DNA of 64,000 bases from Solwaraspora sp. WMMD792 (lineage in GTDB: Bacteria > Actinomycetota > Actinomycetes > Mycobacteriales > Micromonosporaceae): contig NZ_JARUBH010000009.1 of assembly GCF_029626105.1 (NCBI RefSeq), forward strand, positions 3,596,001 to 3,660,000, given 5' to 3'. Positions 43,718-52,176 of the stretch are shown here, in pieces. The notes beneath the pieces are model-generated. The model had not been told where the DNA came from, did not search any database, and saw only the letters and a program-made list of their open reading frames with translations. The stretch's first letter is position 1; each line of letters begins with the position of its first letter. The position numbers and the translations under genes were made by a program.

Positions 43718-44896
43718 ATGGATCTCGTGACTTCGACGTGGGTTGAGCCTTCCAGCACCGCGACCGCCCTGTTGCTGCTCGGTCGGGGCAGCGACCCGGC
43801 CAGCGAGCGCGGCGTCGACTGTCCGGGTGAGCTCCCGGCACCCAGCGATCCGGATCTGGTCGCCCGGGCCACCGCCGCCAAGGCGGCGCTCGGCGACCGG
43901 GTCTTCGTGCTCGGTCACCACTACCAGCGCGACGAGGTCATCCAGTTCGCCGATGTCACCGGCGACTCGTTCAAGCTGGCCAGGGAGGCCGCCGCACGGC
44001 CGTCGGCCGAGTTCATCGTCTTCTGCGGTGTGCACTTCATGGCGGAGAGCGCGGACATCCTGACCGGCGACGCGCAGCGGGTGGTGCTGCCGGATCTGGC
44101 CGCCGGCTGTTCGATGGCGGACATGGCGGCCCTCGGCCAGGTGGAGACCGCCTGGGAGGCGCTGGCCGACGCGGGCGCGGCCGACTCGACGGTGCCGGTG
44201 ACGTACATGAACTCGTCGGCGGACATCAAGGGCTTCGTCGGCCGCAACGGCGGGGTGGTCTGCACCTCGTCGAACGCCAAGCGGGCCCTGACCTGGGCGT
44301 TCGAGCGCGGCCAGCGGGTGCTGTTCCTGCCGGACCAGCATCTGGGCCGCAACACGGCGGTGCTGGAGATGGGCCTCGACGCCGACGACTGCGTGCTCTA
44401 CGACCCGCACAAGCCCGGTGGTGGGCTGACTGCGCAGCAGTTGCGCGAGGCGAAGATGGTGCTCTGGCGGGGGCACTGCTCGGTGCACGGCCGGTTCACC
44501 CGCAGCAGCGTCGACGAGGTGCGGATGCGGGTGCCCGGGGTCAACGTGCTGGTCCACCCGGAGTGCCGCTACGAGGTGGTCACTGCCGCCGACCAGATCG
44601 GCTCGACGGAGTACATCATCCGGACCATCGAGGCCGCCCCGGCCGGATCGGCGTGGGCCGTGGGCACGGAGCTGAACCTGGTCCGCCGGTTGGCGCTGGC
44701 CCACCCGGACAAGCAGGTCATGTTCCTGGACCGGACGGTCTGCTACTGCTCGACGATGAACCGGATCGACCTGCCGCACCTGGTGTGGGCGTTGGAGGAG
44801 CTGGTCGCCGGCCGGGTGCCGAACCAGATCACGGTCGAGGCGCGTACGGCGCATTTCGCCCGGGTCGCGTTGGACCAGATGCTGGCACTGCCCTGA
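43718..44896 (+). CDS. nadA: quinolinate synthase
   Basis: A [4Fe-4S] enzyme condensing iminoaspartate with dihydroxyacetone phosphate to quinolinate in de novo NAD synthesis. The 392-residue protein has VFVLGHHYQRDEVIQFADV, the cluster cysteines in VFCGVHFMAESAD, VCTSSNAK and TVCYCSTMNRIDLPH, plus MNSSADIKGF and LFLPDQHLGRNTA. The start is the ATG at 43718 or the GTG at 43727; the latter has GAGCAT seven bases upstream and would be leaderless. nadB and nadC are not adjacent. ErpA and a cysteine desulfurase nearby could supply its cluster. Confidence 0.95.
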   Translation: MDLVTSTWVEPSSTATALLLLGRGSDPASERGVDCPGELPAPSDPDLVARATAAKAALGDRVFVLGHHYQRDEVIQFADVTGDSFKLAREAAARPSAEFIVFCGVHFMAESADILTGDAQRVVLPDLAAGCSMADMAALGQVETAWEALADAGAADSTVPVTYMNSSADIKGFVGRNGGVVCTSSNAKRALTWAFERGQRVLFLPDQHLGRNTAVLEMGLDADDCVLYDPHKPGGGLTAQQLREAKMVLWRGHCSVHGRFTRSSVDEVRMRVPGVNVLVHPECRYEVVTAADQIGSTEYIIRTIEAAPAGSAWAVGTELNLVRRLALAHPDKQVMFLDRTVCYCSTMNRIDLPHLVWALEELVAGRVPNQITVEARTAHFARVALDQMLALP

Positions 44897-45247
44897 TCGG
44901 ACAGGCTCCCTGGATCGGATAGCAGACACCGCATCACCGGGTCACTCAACGTAATCTAAGTCCTACGTATACGTGCCGTCGTTCCCGAATTCGTGCCAAT
45001 CGCAGCCGCTGCGGGATCCCACTTTCATCACGGAGCGCTATGCTGCCTCAGGCGACGAACGGGCAGCGCGGATCTTCGATGCTCCCCGGTGACAACCGGT
45101 AACCGGATGTCACCCGAGGTCCACCGACCGCCGGCTCCGTACGTGGGTCGTCCGGTTTCACCCACCGCCGGCTGGGACATGTTCATCCCATCTCGCCGGG
45201 CCAGCTCCACCCCACAAGACGGCAGCATCGACGCGCTGGAGGTTCCC
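44897..45247. other. intergenic region before murA
   Basis: This stretch of about 350 bases has no supported gene. It contains a 10-base perfect palindrome ACGTATACGT (44965-44974) inside an AT-richer patch (GTAATCTAAGTCCTACG), a likely promoter area for murA. An alternative in-frame murA start (ATG at 45179) lies within it but lacks a ribosome site. No terminator hairpin for nadA was found. Confidence 0.55.
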
Positions 45248-46603
45248 TTGACCGACGACGTCCTGATCGTGCACGGCGGCACCCCCCTGCACGGGCAGAT
45301 CCGGGTCCGAGGCGCCAAGAATCTCGTCTCCAAGGCGATGGTGGCCGCCCTCCTCGGCGACGAGCCGAGCAGGTTGTACGACGTACCGCGGATCCGCGAC
45401 GTCGAGATCGTCCGAGGCCTGCTCGAACTGCACGGGGTCAAGGTCAGCGACGGCGTTGAGGACGGCGAGCTGGTGCTCGATCCGGCCAATGTGGAAAGCG
45501 CCTCGTTCGACCAGATCAACGTGCATGCCGGCTCCAGCCGGATCCCGATCCTGTTCTGCGGCCCGCTGCTGCACCGGCTCGGTCACGCCTTCATCCCGGA
45601 CCTCGGCGGTTGCCACATCGGTCCCCGGCCGATCGACTTCCACATGCAGGCGCTGCGCGAGTTCGGCGCGGTCGTCGAGAAGACCCCGCAAGGGCTGCAC
45701 CTGACCGCGCCCAACGGTCTGCACGGCACCAAGTTCGAGCTGCCGTACCCGAGCGTCGGCGCCACCGAGCAGGTGCTGCTGACCGCCGTACTCGCCGACG
45801 GGGTGACCGAGCTGCGCAACGCCGCGGTCGAGCCGGAGATCGTCGACCTGATCTGCGTCATGCAGAAGATGGGCGCGATCATCAAGGTGCACACCGACCG
45901 GGTGATCGAGATCCACGGCGTTTCCCGGCTCGGCGGCTACTCGCACCGGCCGATCCCGGACCGGATTGAGGCGGCCAGCTGGGCGGCGGCGGCGCTGGCC
46001 ACCGGCGGCGACGTCAACGTGCTCGGCGCGCAGCAGGCCGACATGATGACCTTCCTGAACGTGTTCCGGTCGGTCGGCGGCGCGTACCAGGTCACCGACG
46101 CCCGCCCACCGCGCGTCGGCAGCGCCGGCCAGGAGGGCGGAATCCGGTTCTGGCACCCGGGCAACGAGCTGCGCGCGGTCGCCCTGGAGACCGACGTGCA
46201 CCCGGGCTTCATGACCGACTGGCAGCAGCCGCTGGTCGTCGCGTTGACCCAGGCCCGTGGGCTGTCGATCGTCCACGAGACGGTGTACGAGCAGCGGCTG
46301 GGCTACACCGAGGCGCTCAACACGATGGGCGCGACGATCCAGGTCTACCGGGAGTGCCTGGGCGGGACCCCGTGCCGGTTCGGTCGGCGCAACTTCAAGC
46401 ACTCGGCGGTGATCGCCGGGCCCAGCAAGCTGCACGCCGCCGACCTGGTCATCCCGGACCTGCGGGCCGGGTTCAGCCACCTGATCGCGGCGCTCGCCGC
46501 CGAGGGCACCTCCCGGGTGTACGGCGTCGACCTGATCAACCGCGGGTACGAGGACTTCGAGGCCAAGCTGGCCGACCTCGGCGCCCACGTGGAACGTCCC
46601 TGA
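45248..46603 (+). CDS. murA: UDP-N-acetylglucosamine 1-carboxyvinyltransferase
   Basis: The first committed step of peptidoglycan synthesis, transferring enolpyruvate from PEP to UDP-GlcNAc. The 451-residue protein shows IRVRGAKNLVSKAMVAALL (UDP-GlcNAc binding), PILFCGPLLHRLGHAFIPDL with the active Cys122 in LGGCHIGPRPIDFH, YPSVGATEQVLLTAVLA and VHPGFMTDWQQPLVVALTQA (the last two quoted by their cores). The start is most likely TTG at 45248, with GGAGG five bases upstream; ATG 45179 would add 23 residues without a ribosome site. The sequence follows the actinobacterial MurA subtype. Confidence 0.93.
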   Translation: MTDDVLIVHGGTPLHGQIRVRGAKNLVSKAMVAALLGDEPSRLYDVPRIRDVEIVRGLLELHGVKVSDGVEDGELVLDPANVESASFDQINVHAGSSRIPILFCGPLLHRLGHAFIPDLGGCHIGPRPIDFHMQALREFGAVVEKTPQGLHLTAPNGLHGTKFELPYPSVGATEQVLLTAVLADGVTELRNAAVEPEIVDLICVMQKMGAIIKVHTDRVIEIHGVSRLGGYSHRPIPDRIEAASWAAAALATGGDVNVLGAQQADMMTFLNVFRSVGGAYQVTDARPPRVGSAGQEGGIRFWHPGNELRAVALETDVHPGFMTDWQQPLVVALTQARGLSIVHETVYEQRLGYTEALNTMGATIQVYRECLGGTPCRFGRRNFKHSAVIAGPSKLHAADLVIPDLRAGFSHLIAALAAEGTSRVYGVDLINRGYEDFEAKLADLGAHVERP

Positions 46604-46650
46604 TCCGACGCGACCCGACTCTGATCCGACGCGTCCGCGCCGGATCCGAC
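46602..46650 (+). repeat. three GATCCGACG copies after murA
   Basis: GATCCGACG occurs at 46602, 46623 and 46642. The first copy overlaps the murA stop codon. The copies are 20 bases apart on average. Confidence 0.5.
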
Positions 46651-46768
46651 GTACCCGCGCCCGGTTCGTGCCCTCGTGGACCGGACCGGGCCGGGGCGTC
46701 CGGTGCCCTCGTTCGCCGGCCGGCGAGCGACGACCGGGTGCGAGGTGCGGGTGACGCACCTGGTTGGC

Positions 46769-46774
46769 TACCCT
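46769..46774 (+). promoter_or_regulatory. -10 hexamer of a leaderless promoter for the DUF3043 gene
   Basis: TACCCT lies six bases before the GTG at 46781, and no ribosome site is present. Confidence 0.6.
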
Positions 46775-46780
46775 TCACGC

Positions 46781-47398
46781 GTGCCGTCGCTGTTTCGCCG
46801 CAAGTCCGCCGATGTCGTGGAAGCCGACCTGCCGGAGGACGATGTTCCCCCGTCGCAGGACGAGGCCGGGTCCGTCCGTGCCCGCCGGCACACGCCGAGC
46901 AAGAAGGAACTCGGTGTGGTCACCCCGAAGCGGCCGGCTGCCGGCCGCCGGCCGGCGGCAAACGCCAAGCCGCTGACCAAGCAGGAGGCCCGCGAGCAGC
47001 GACGGGCCCGACGGGCGGCGATCTCGGAGGAGTTCCGGCGCGAGGGCGGGCCACGTGACCGTGCCCCGGAGCGCGGGCTCGCCCGCGACGTGGTGGATTC
47101 CCGGCGTACGGTCGGCACCTGGTTCTTCGGTGGCGCGCTGCTCGTGCTGATCGGGTCCGGCCCGACGATGCCGCCAGCGGTGCAGTTGGCGTCGAACCTG
47201 CTCTGGGTGACCCTGGCGGTGCTGGTGGTCGTCGACTCTTTGTTGATCTCCCGCCGGATCCGCAAACTGGTGCGGGAGCGGTTCCCCAAGTCGGACCAGC
47301 GGATGGGCGGCCTGTACTTCTACGCCATCATGCGCGCGATGACGTTCCGCCGGATGCGCACCCCGATCCCCCGGGTGCAGCTCGGCGACAAGATCTGA
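46781..47398 (+). CDS. DUF3043 membrane protein
   Basis: A 205-residue actinobacterial protein. The N-terminal half (1-115) is highly charged and lysine/arginine-rich (KPLTKQEAREQRRARRAAI). Two TM helices follow (about 125-145 and 150-170), and then a conserved basic stretch (RRIRKLVRERFPKS) and YFYAIMRAMTFRRMRTPIP, which is the DUF3043 signature. The basic N-domain suggests contact with nucleic acid, lipid headgroups or ribosomes. In mycobacteria the orthologue lies near qcrB. Function unknown. Leaderless expression is indicated by the TACCCT hexamer. Confidence 0.87.
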   Translation: MPSLFRRKSADVVEADLPEDDVPPSQDEAGSVRARRHTPSKKELGVVTPKRPAAGRRPAANAKPLTKQEAREQRRARRAAISEEFRREGGPRDRAPERGLARDVVDSRRTVGTWFFGGALLVLIGSGPTMPPAVQLASNLLWVTLAVLVVVDSLLISRRIRKLVRERFPKSDQRMGGLYFYAIMRAMTFRRMRTPIPRVQLGDKI

Positions 47399-47613
47399 CC
47401 TGCCCGGCAGGCGCTGGACGGGCTACGGCACCCGAGAGCCCGGGCACCTCGGCGGGGCGGAAAAGACACTGTTTCGATTCAGTACGGGCGGTTCGGTGGC
47501 GTCGACCGAGCCCGCGCGGCTACCCTCCATCCGCAACCACGCCGCCACTGGGCCGGGGGGACCCGATCGGGTTGCCACGGTCGCTCAGCGAGTATTCGAC
47601 GAGGTGACACGCC

Positions 47614-47700
47614 GTGAGCGAGCCACACGGACCGCTGACACGGTTCTCGCCTGCCCGGCGGGCCGCCCGTAACGACACCCGCGGCGAGGTGCCGGCGTGA
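47614..47700 (+). CDS. 28-residue micro-ORF coupled to the WG-repeat gene
   Basis: The GTG at 47614 has GAGG (47601-47604) nine bases upstream and opens a 28-codon frame (begins MSEPHGPLTRFSPARRAARN, basic). Its TGA overlaps the GTG start of the next gene by four bases (GTGA). The coupling geometry is the same as for real operon pairs in this window, so it may be a leader peptide or small protein controlling translation of the large gene. Length alone cannot prove coding. The 215 bases before it (47399-47613) hold nothing else recognisable. Confidence 0.4.
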   Translation: MSEPHGPLTRFSPARRAARNDTRGEVPA

Positions 47701-50700
47701 CCGAGGGGTACTTCGACCGCCGTTGGCAATCTTGGCAGTGGGAGGACGACGGCGCACCGGACCGTTCGGCCGACGGACATCGCGACGTCGGCTGGGACGA
47801 CGACGACCGGTGGGAAGCGATGCGCCGGGCGCGGGACCATCGGCCGCAGGAACCGGGCTGGGTCACCGATCCGACCAACGAATGGGTGCCGCTACCGGGC
47901 CAGCGGTACCCCGGCGACAACGGCGCGGGTCGGTCGGCCCGGCGGGAACCGACCAGCCGCGGTGTCAGCCGTGGGCGAGCCAACGTCTACCAGTCCGGTT
48001 CCGGAACCGGGCGGGCACCTGTCGGCGACCGGACAGACCAGCCCTCGGCCCGCAGGCCGCAGATTGACGCCGACCGGGCCCGGCGGGACGGTCGCCGCGA
48101 GGCACCACGCCCGAACGAACCGGCGCCGGAAGCCGCCGGGGCCGCCGGCTGGTTCGCCGAGGGCGGCCAGCAACAGCCGTCCCACACCGACGGGACCGGC
48201 CGTCGGCAGCATCCCGACGACGTGTTCCACCACCGCCGCCGGCATCCGGACGATGTCTTCCACGAGCGCCCGTACCCACCGGAGCGACGCCGTGGTGGTC
48301 CACCCGCCGATCGGGACCGGCCCCCGTGGCAGCCGGCTGAGCCGTTCGACCGGGACCGGCCGCAGCCTCGTGACCAACGGCCGCCGGTGCGGCCGGACGG
48401 CCCGGCGTCCCGGTGGGACCAGCACCATCGGGCAGGCCCACCGGACGGCCCTCGCCGGGACGGACAGCAGCCCTCGGACGCCGACCCGCGCCGCACACCG
48501 CAGCGCTGGCATACGCCACCGCCGACGGCACCGCCACCGCCACCGGCACCGCCGCCACAGACTGCGCAGACGGCACCGCCACCGGCACCGGATCGCCGGG
48601 TGGCTGGCCGGCCGGCAGCCCGGCAGCCGGGACCGGATGAGGTGTACCGGGTCAAGCCCGCCGCCCAGGCGCCCCCGCCGGCACCTCCGGAGCATCCGGC
48701 GCGTCCGATCTCCGGCGCGGTCCCGCCACCGCCGGGTCGGATGCCCACGGCAGGGGCGGGCCCCGACGGCCGGCTCCACCGACCGGACCCGGGTCAGACC
48801 GGCGAGCAACTGCCAATTCCGGTCTCCGCCCCGGCCGGGCCGCCCCCGGAGTTCCGGGTACAGACGCCGACCGGCGAGCACCCGCAGATCCGGCCGGTCC
48901 CCCGAGGGGAGGATGTCGCCGAACCGGAGTACGTGGTGCGGGCCAAGGCCGAGCCGCGGCACGCCCCGCCGCCGTACATCGTGCGCCCGCAGCCGGACCA
49001 GCCAGCACCGCCGCGACCAGTGCAGGCCTCCCCGGCGGGACCCGTGGCTGAGCCGCCGGCGCCGGTCTCCCCCACCGCCGCACCGTCCGGTCGGGTCCCG
49101 TCGCAGGCGCCGGTCCCGGCCGAGGCCCCAGTTCCGGCCGAGGCCCCGGTCCCGGCCGAGGCCCCAGTTCCGACCGAGGCCCCGGTCCAGTCGGACGTCC
49201 CGGCGCCACCAGCCACCGCGTTGGTCCGGCCGGACACAGCGCCCGCTGCGGAAACCGCCGCTGCCGCTGCCACGGACCGCGACGGCGGACCGTCTCCGCT
49301 GCCCGACCAACTCGATATTGACCCGGCTGGCACCGAGCCGGCCGGCACCGACCCGCCTGCCACCGACCCGGCCGGCACCGAGCCGGCTGCCGGACTCACC
49401 GACGATCCGATCGGTACCGCCCCGGACGACAACGATGGCGGGTCCGGCTCCGGCCCTGCCGGGCCGCCGGCCAGTCCGGACACTGTCCTACCGGTCACCG
49501 GGACCGCCGCCGGCTCGGCCACGGCGCTCGGCGCACCCACCATGCTGGCCCCGCTCGTACAGCCGGACCTGCCAACCGACGAACCCGACCCGGCGCAGGA
49601 TCCCGAGACCGCACCGGACGAGACCGAGCCCCAGCTCAGCGATCCCGAACAGATGCTGTCGTCGTACCACTGGCGTTTCCACCACGAGACGCTACGTGAG
49701 CTGGTGGACAATCCCGACGAGTTCCGGGCCATCCGGGACCGGCTCACCGAGAAGATCGAACCGGCGACTGACAACGCCACCCGGGCCCGGCTGTTGAGCC
49801 TGCGGGCGGTCGTCTCCCGCATCCTCGGCGACCTCGGCAAGGCACTGGCCGACGCCAAACTGGCGCTAGCGCACGCCGAGGCGACCGGGGAACTACGCCG
49901 GGTCGCGATCGCCCAGGCGCGGCTGGCGCACGTGCTGCAGTGGCGGGGTGACTTCGCTGAAGCGGACCGGTTGTTCGAGGAGGCCAACTCGGCCGAACTA
50001 CCGGACCGGCTGCGGGCGACGATGCATGAACACGCCGGTCGGTCCTGCTACGACCAGGGCCGCTACATGGAGGCGTGCAACCACTTCGAACGTGCGCTGG
50101 AGCTGCGCAAGGTCGAGGATCCGGACCTGATCGCGCGTACCGAGCTGGCGCTGGACGCGGTGTTCGCCAAGGTCGCCGAGAACGGTTGGGGGCCGTACCC
50201 CCGGGACCGGGAGGAGATCCTGCGGCTGCACCGTCCGCCGCGACCGACCTTCAGTGACCAGGCCCAGCAATGGGGGTACGCGGGGGTCGACGGTGAGCTG
50301 GTGATCGCTCCCGGCTACGCCGACGTCCAGCCGTTCCACGAGGGGGTGGCCTGGGTCCGCCGGCCGGAGGCCAAATGGTGGGAGCTGATCGACGAGTCGG
50401 GGACAACGGTGATCGCGCCGACCGCCGGCTACATCGGGGTCGGCTCGTTCTCCGACGGACTCGCCTGGGTCACCGCCGACGGCACCGGCAGCTGGATCGC
50501 CATCGACCGGAACAACACCGTGGTGATCGGGACCGGCTTCGAGGACGTACGCCCGTTCCGGCGCGGCGTCGCGGTGGTCCGGCGCGGCGGCTGGGGCGCG
50601 GTCGACAAGACCGGCCGGATGCTGCTCCCGCCCCGGTTCGGCGGCTTCCCGACCGCGCTCACCGACGGCCGCTACATCGACGGCTTCACCGACGAGGGTT

Positions 50701-50942
50701 TGGCGATCATCGACTCGGGTGGGCGCAAGGGCGTGGTCGACCGGTCCGGACGGATGGTCGTACCACCGGTGCATCCGGCGATGGCGATCCACCCCGTGGC
50801 GTTCCTGGTCGCGGCCCCCGACGGACACTGGGGGGCGTTGGACCGGCGCGGGGAACCGCTGATCGACCCGGTGCTGCCCAGCCGCGCGGACGTGATGGAC
50901 GAGATCGACCGGCTGCTGGCCGACACCAAACCGCTGCTGTGA
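47697..50942 (+). CDS. 1081-residue Pro-rich, TPR and WG-repeat protein
   Basis: Residues 1-650 are Pro/Ala/Asp-rich and disordered, beginning with a tryptophan-rich motif (YFDRRWQSWQWEDD) and containing tandem PVPAEA and PAGTE/D repeats. Residues about 655-690 form a conserved helical start (YHWRFHHETLRELV), 690-850 are TPR helices (LAHVLQWRGDFAEADRLFEEAN, quoted by core WRGDFAEADRLF), and 855-1075 contain five or so WG repeats (QWGYAGVDGELVI, GGWGAVDKTGRML, HWGALDRRGEPLI) expected to fold as a beta-propeller. There is no TM helix or catalytic motif. The architecture suggests a cytosolic scaffold binding several partners. The GTG at 47697 overlaps the stop of a micro-ORF by four bases. Confidence 0.85.
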   Translation: MTEGYFDRRWQSWQWEDDGAPDRSADGHRDVGWDDDDRWEAMRRARDHRPQEPGWVTDPTNEWVPLPGQRYPGDNGAGRSARREPTSRGVSRGRANVYQSGSGTGRAPVGDRTDQPSARRPQIDADRARRDGRREAPRPNEPAPEAAGAAGWFAEGGQQQPSHTDGTGRRQHPDDVFHHRRRHPDDVFHERPYPPERRRGGPPADRDRPPWQPAEPFDRDRPQPRDQRPPVRPDGPASRWDQHHRAGPPDGPRRDGQQPSDADPRRTPQRWHTPPPTAPPPPPAPPPQTAQTAPPPAPDRRVAGRPAARQPGPDEVYRVKPAAQAPPPAPPEHPARPISGAVPPPPGRMPTAGAGPDGRLHRPDPGQTGEQLPIPVSAPAGPPPEFRVQTPTGEHPQIRPVPRGEDVAEPEYVVRAKAEPRHAPPPYIVRPQPDQPAPPRPVQASPAGPVAEPPAPVSPTAAPSGRVPSQAPVPAEAPVPAEAPVPAEAPVPTEAPVQSDVPAPPATALVRPDTAPAAETAAAAATDRDGGPSPLPDQLDIDPAGTEPAGTDPPATDPAGTEPAAGLTDDPIGTAPDDNDGGSGSGPAGPPASPDTVLPVTGTAAGSATALGAPTMLAPLVQPDLPTDEPDPAQDPETAPDETEPQLSDPEQMLSSYHWRFHHETLRELVDNPDEFRAIRDRLTEKIEPATDNATRARLLSLRAVVSRILGDLGKALADAKLALAHAEATGELRRVAIAQARLAHVLQWRGDFAEADRLFEEANSAELPDRLRATMHEHAGRSCYDQGRYMEACNHFERALELRKVEDPDLIARTELALDAVFAKVAENGWGPYPRDREEILRLHRPPRPTFSDQAQQWGYAGVDGELVIAPGYADVQPFHEGVAWVRRPEAKWWELIDESGTTVIAPTAGYIGVGSFSDGLAWVTADGTGSWIAIDRNNTVVIGTGFEDVRPFRRGVAVVRRGGWGAVDKTGRMLLPPRFGGFPTALTDGRYIDGFTDEGLAIIDSGGRKGVVDRSGRMVVPPVHPAMAIHPVAFLVAAPDGHWGALDRRGEPLIDPVLPSRADVMDEIDRLLADTKPLL
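49102..49194 (+). repeat. 18-bp tandem repeats in the WG-repeat gene
   Basis: About five imperfect 18-base units encode the hexapeptide APVPAE or close variants (APVPTE, APVQSD at the end). A second set of 15-base units near 49322-49390 encodes PAGTE/D. Both lie in the disordered region and could vary in copy number between strains. Confidence 0.8.
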
Positions 50943-51055
50943 CGCCGCGGTACTCGGCGCCCGTACCGGACAACCGGTCCGTCGGCACCATCGCGAGATC
51001 GATTTACCGCTGTACGCAAGCTCATGCCGAACGTCCCGGCGGGCCGACGGCCGAC

Positions 51056-51061
51056 TAGGGT
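51056..51061 (+). promoter_or_regulatory. -10 hexamer of a leaderless promoter for the aldo-keto reductase gene
   Basis: TAGGGT lies six bases before the ATG at 51068. Confidence 0.6.
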
Positions 51062-51067
51062 TGAGGC

Positions 51068-52066
51068 ATGGAATTCCGACACCTAGGCCGCTCCGGCATG
51101 CTCGTCAGCGAGATCTCCTACGGAAACTGGATCACCCACGGATCGCAGGTGGAGGAAGAAGCAGCCAACGCCTGCGTACGCGCCGCGCTGGACGTCGGCA
51201 TCACCACCTTCGACACCGCCGACACGTACGCCGGCACCCGGGCCGAGGAGGTGCTCGGCCGGGCGCTGCGTGGCGAACGCCGGGAAGGGCTGGAGATCCT
51301 GACCAAGGTCTTCTGGCCGACCGGCGAGGGGCGCAACGACCGGGGATTGTCCCGCAAGCACATCATGGAGTCGATCAACGGCTCGCTGCGCCGGCTGCAG
51401 ACCGACTACGTCGACCTCTACCAGGCGCACCGGTTCGACTACGCCACTCCGCTGGAGGAGACGATGGAGGCCTTCGCCGACATCGTGCATTCCGGCAAGG
51501 CCCACTACATCGGGGTCTCGGAGTGGAACGCCTCGCAGATCCGTCAGGGCCACGCCCTGGCCCGTGAGCTGAAGATCCCGCTGGTGTCCAACCAGCCGCA
51601 GTACTCGATGCTGTGGCGGGTCATCGAGGCCGAGGTGATCCCGGCCAGCGAGGAACTCGGCGTCGGGCAGATCGTCTTCTCGCCGCTGGGTCAGGGTGTG
51701 CTCACCGGCAAGTACCAGCCTGGTCAGCCACCGCCGGCCGGCTCGCGGGCCACCGACCAGTCCGGGGGCGCGACGTTCATCGCCCGGTTCATGACCGACC
51801 AGACGCTGAGCACCGTGGCGCAGCTCAAGCCGCTGGCCGAGCAGGCCGGCCTGTCGATGGCCCAGCTGGCCCTCGCCTGGGTGCTGCAGAACCCCAACGT
51901 GTCGTCGGCCATCATCGGTGCCACCCGGCCCGAGCAGGTGCGCGACAACGTCAAGGCCAGCGGGGTCCAGCTGGACGGCGGTCTGATGAAGGCCATCGAC
52001 GAGATCCTGGAGCCGATCGTCGAGCGGGACCCGGGCCGGACCGTCAGCCCGGCCAGTCGGCCGTAG
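51068..52066 (+). CDS. aldo-keto reductase (potassium-channel beta-subunit-like)
   Basis: A 332-residue NADPH-dependent reductase of aldehydes and ketones. The catalytic tetrad is visible: Asp and Tyr in FDTADTYAG, Lys in LEILTKVFW, His in DLYQAHRFDYATP. NADPH-binding elements VFSPLGQGVLTGKY and AIIGATRPEQVRDN follow. It begins with MEFRHLGRSGMLVSEISYG, typical of the AKR subgroup related to Kv-beta proteins. Leaderless start with TAGGGT upstream. It ends before a strong palindromic terminator shared with the convergent site-2 protease gene. The physiological substrate is unknown. Confidence 0.93.
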   Translation: MEFRHLGRSGMLVSEISYGNWITHGSQVEEEAANACVRAALDVGITTFDTADTYAGTRAEEVLGRALRGERREGLEILTKVFWPTGEGRNDRGLSRKHIMESINGSLRRLQTDYVDLYQAHRFDYATPLEETMEAFADIVHSGKAHYIGVSEWNASQIRQGHALARELKIPLVSNQPQYSMLWRVIEAEVIPASEELGVGQIVFSPLGQGVLTGKYQPGQPPPAGSRATDQSGGATFIARFMTDQTLSTVAQLKPLAEQAGLSMAQLALAWVLQNPNVSSAIIGATRPEQVRDNVKASGVQLDGGLMKAIDEILEPIVERDPGRTVSPASRP

Positions 52067-52085
52067 CCGGCACCGTGCCAGGTCC

Positions 52086-52119
52086 GTCATGCCGCTGCGG
52101 CACACCGCAGCGGCATGAC
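52086..52119. terminator. two-way terminator: 15-bp perfect stem, CACA loop
   Basis: GTCATGCCGCTGCGG (52086-52100) pairs exactly with 52105-52119 across a four-base loop. It lies between the convergent aldo-keto reductase and M50 protease genes. Confidence 0.9.
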
Positions 52120-52176
52120 ACACCGGCCGACGCGTTCGGCCCGGCACGGGTACCCCGCCGCCGGACCAGACAGCCG

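Noticed and set aside
49102-49390. Regular short repeats that might suggest a CRISPR-like array
   Set aside because: The units are contiguous 15-18-base in-frame repeats coding for PVPAEA and PAGTE peptides, with no spacers.
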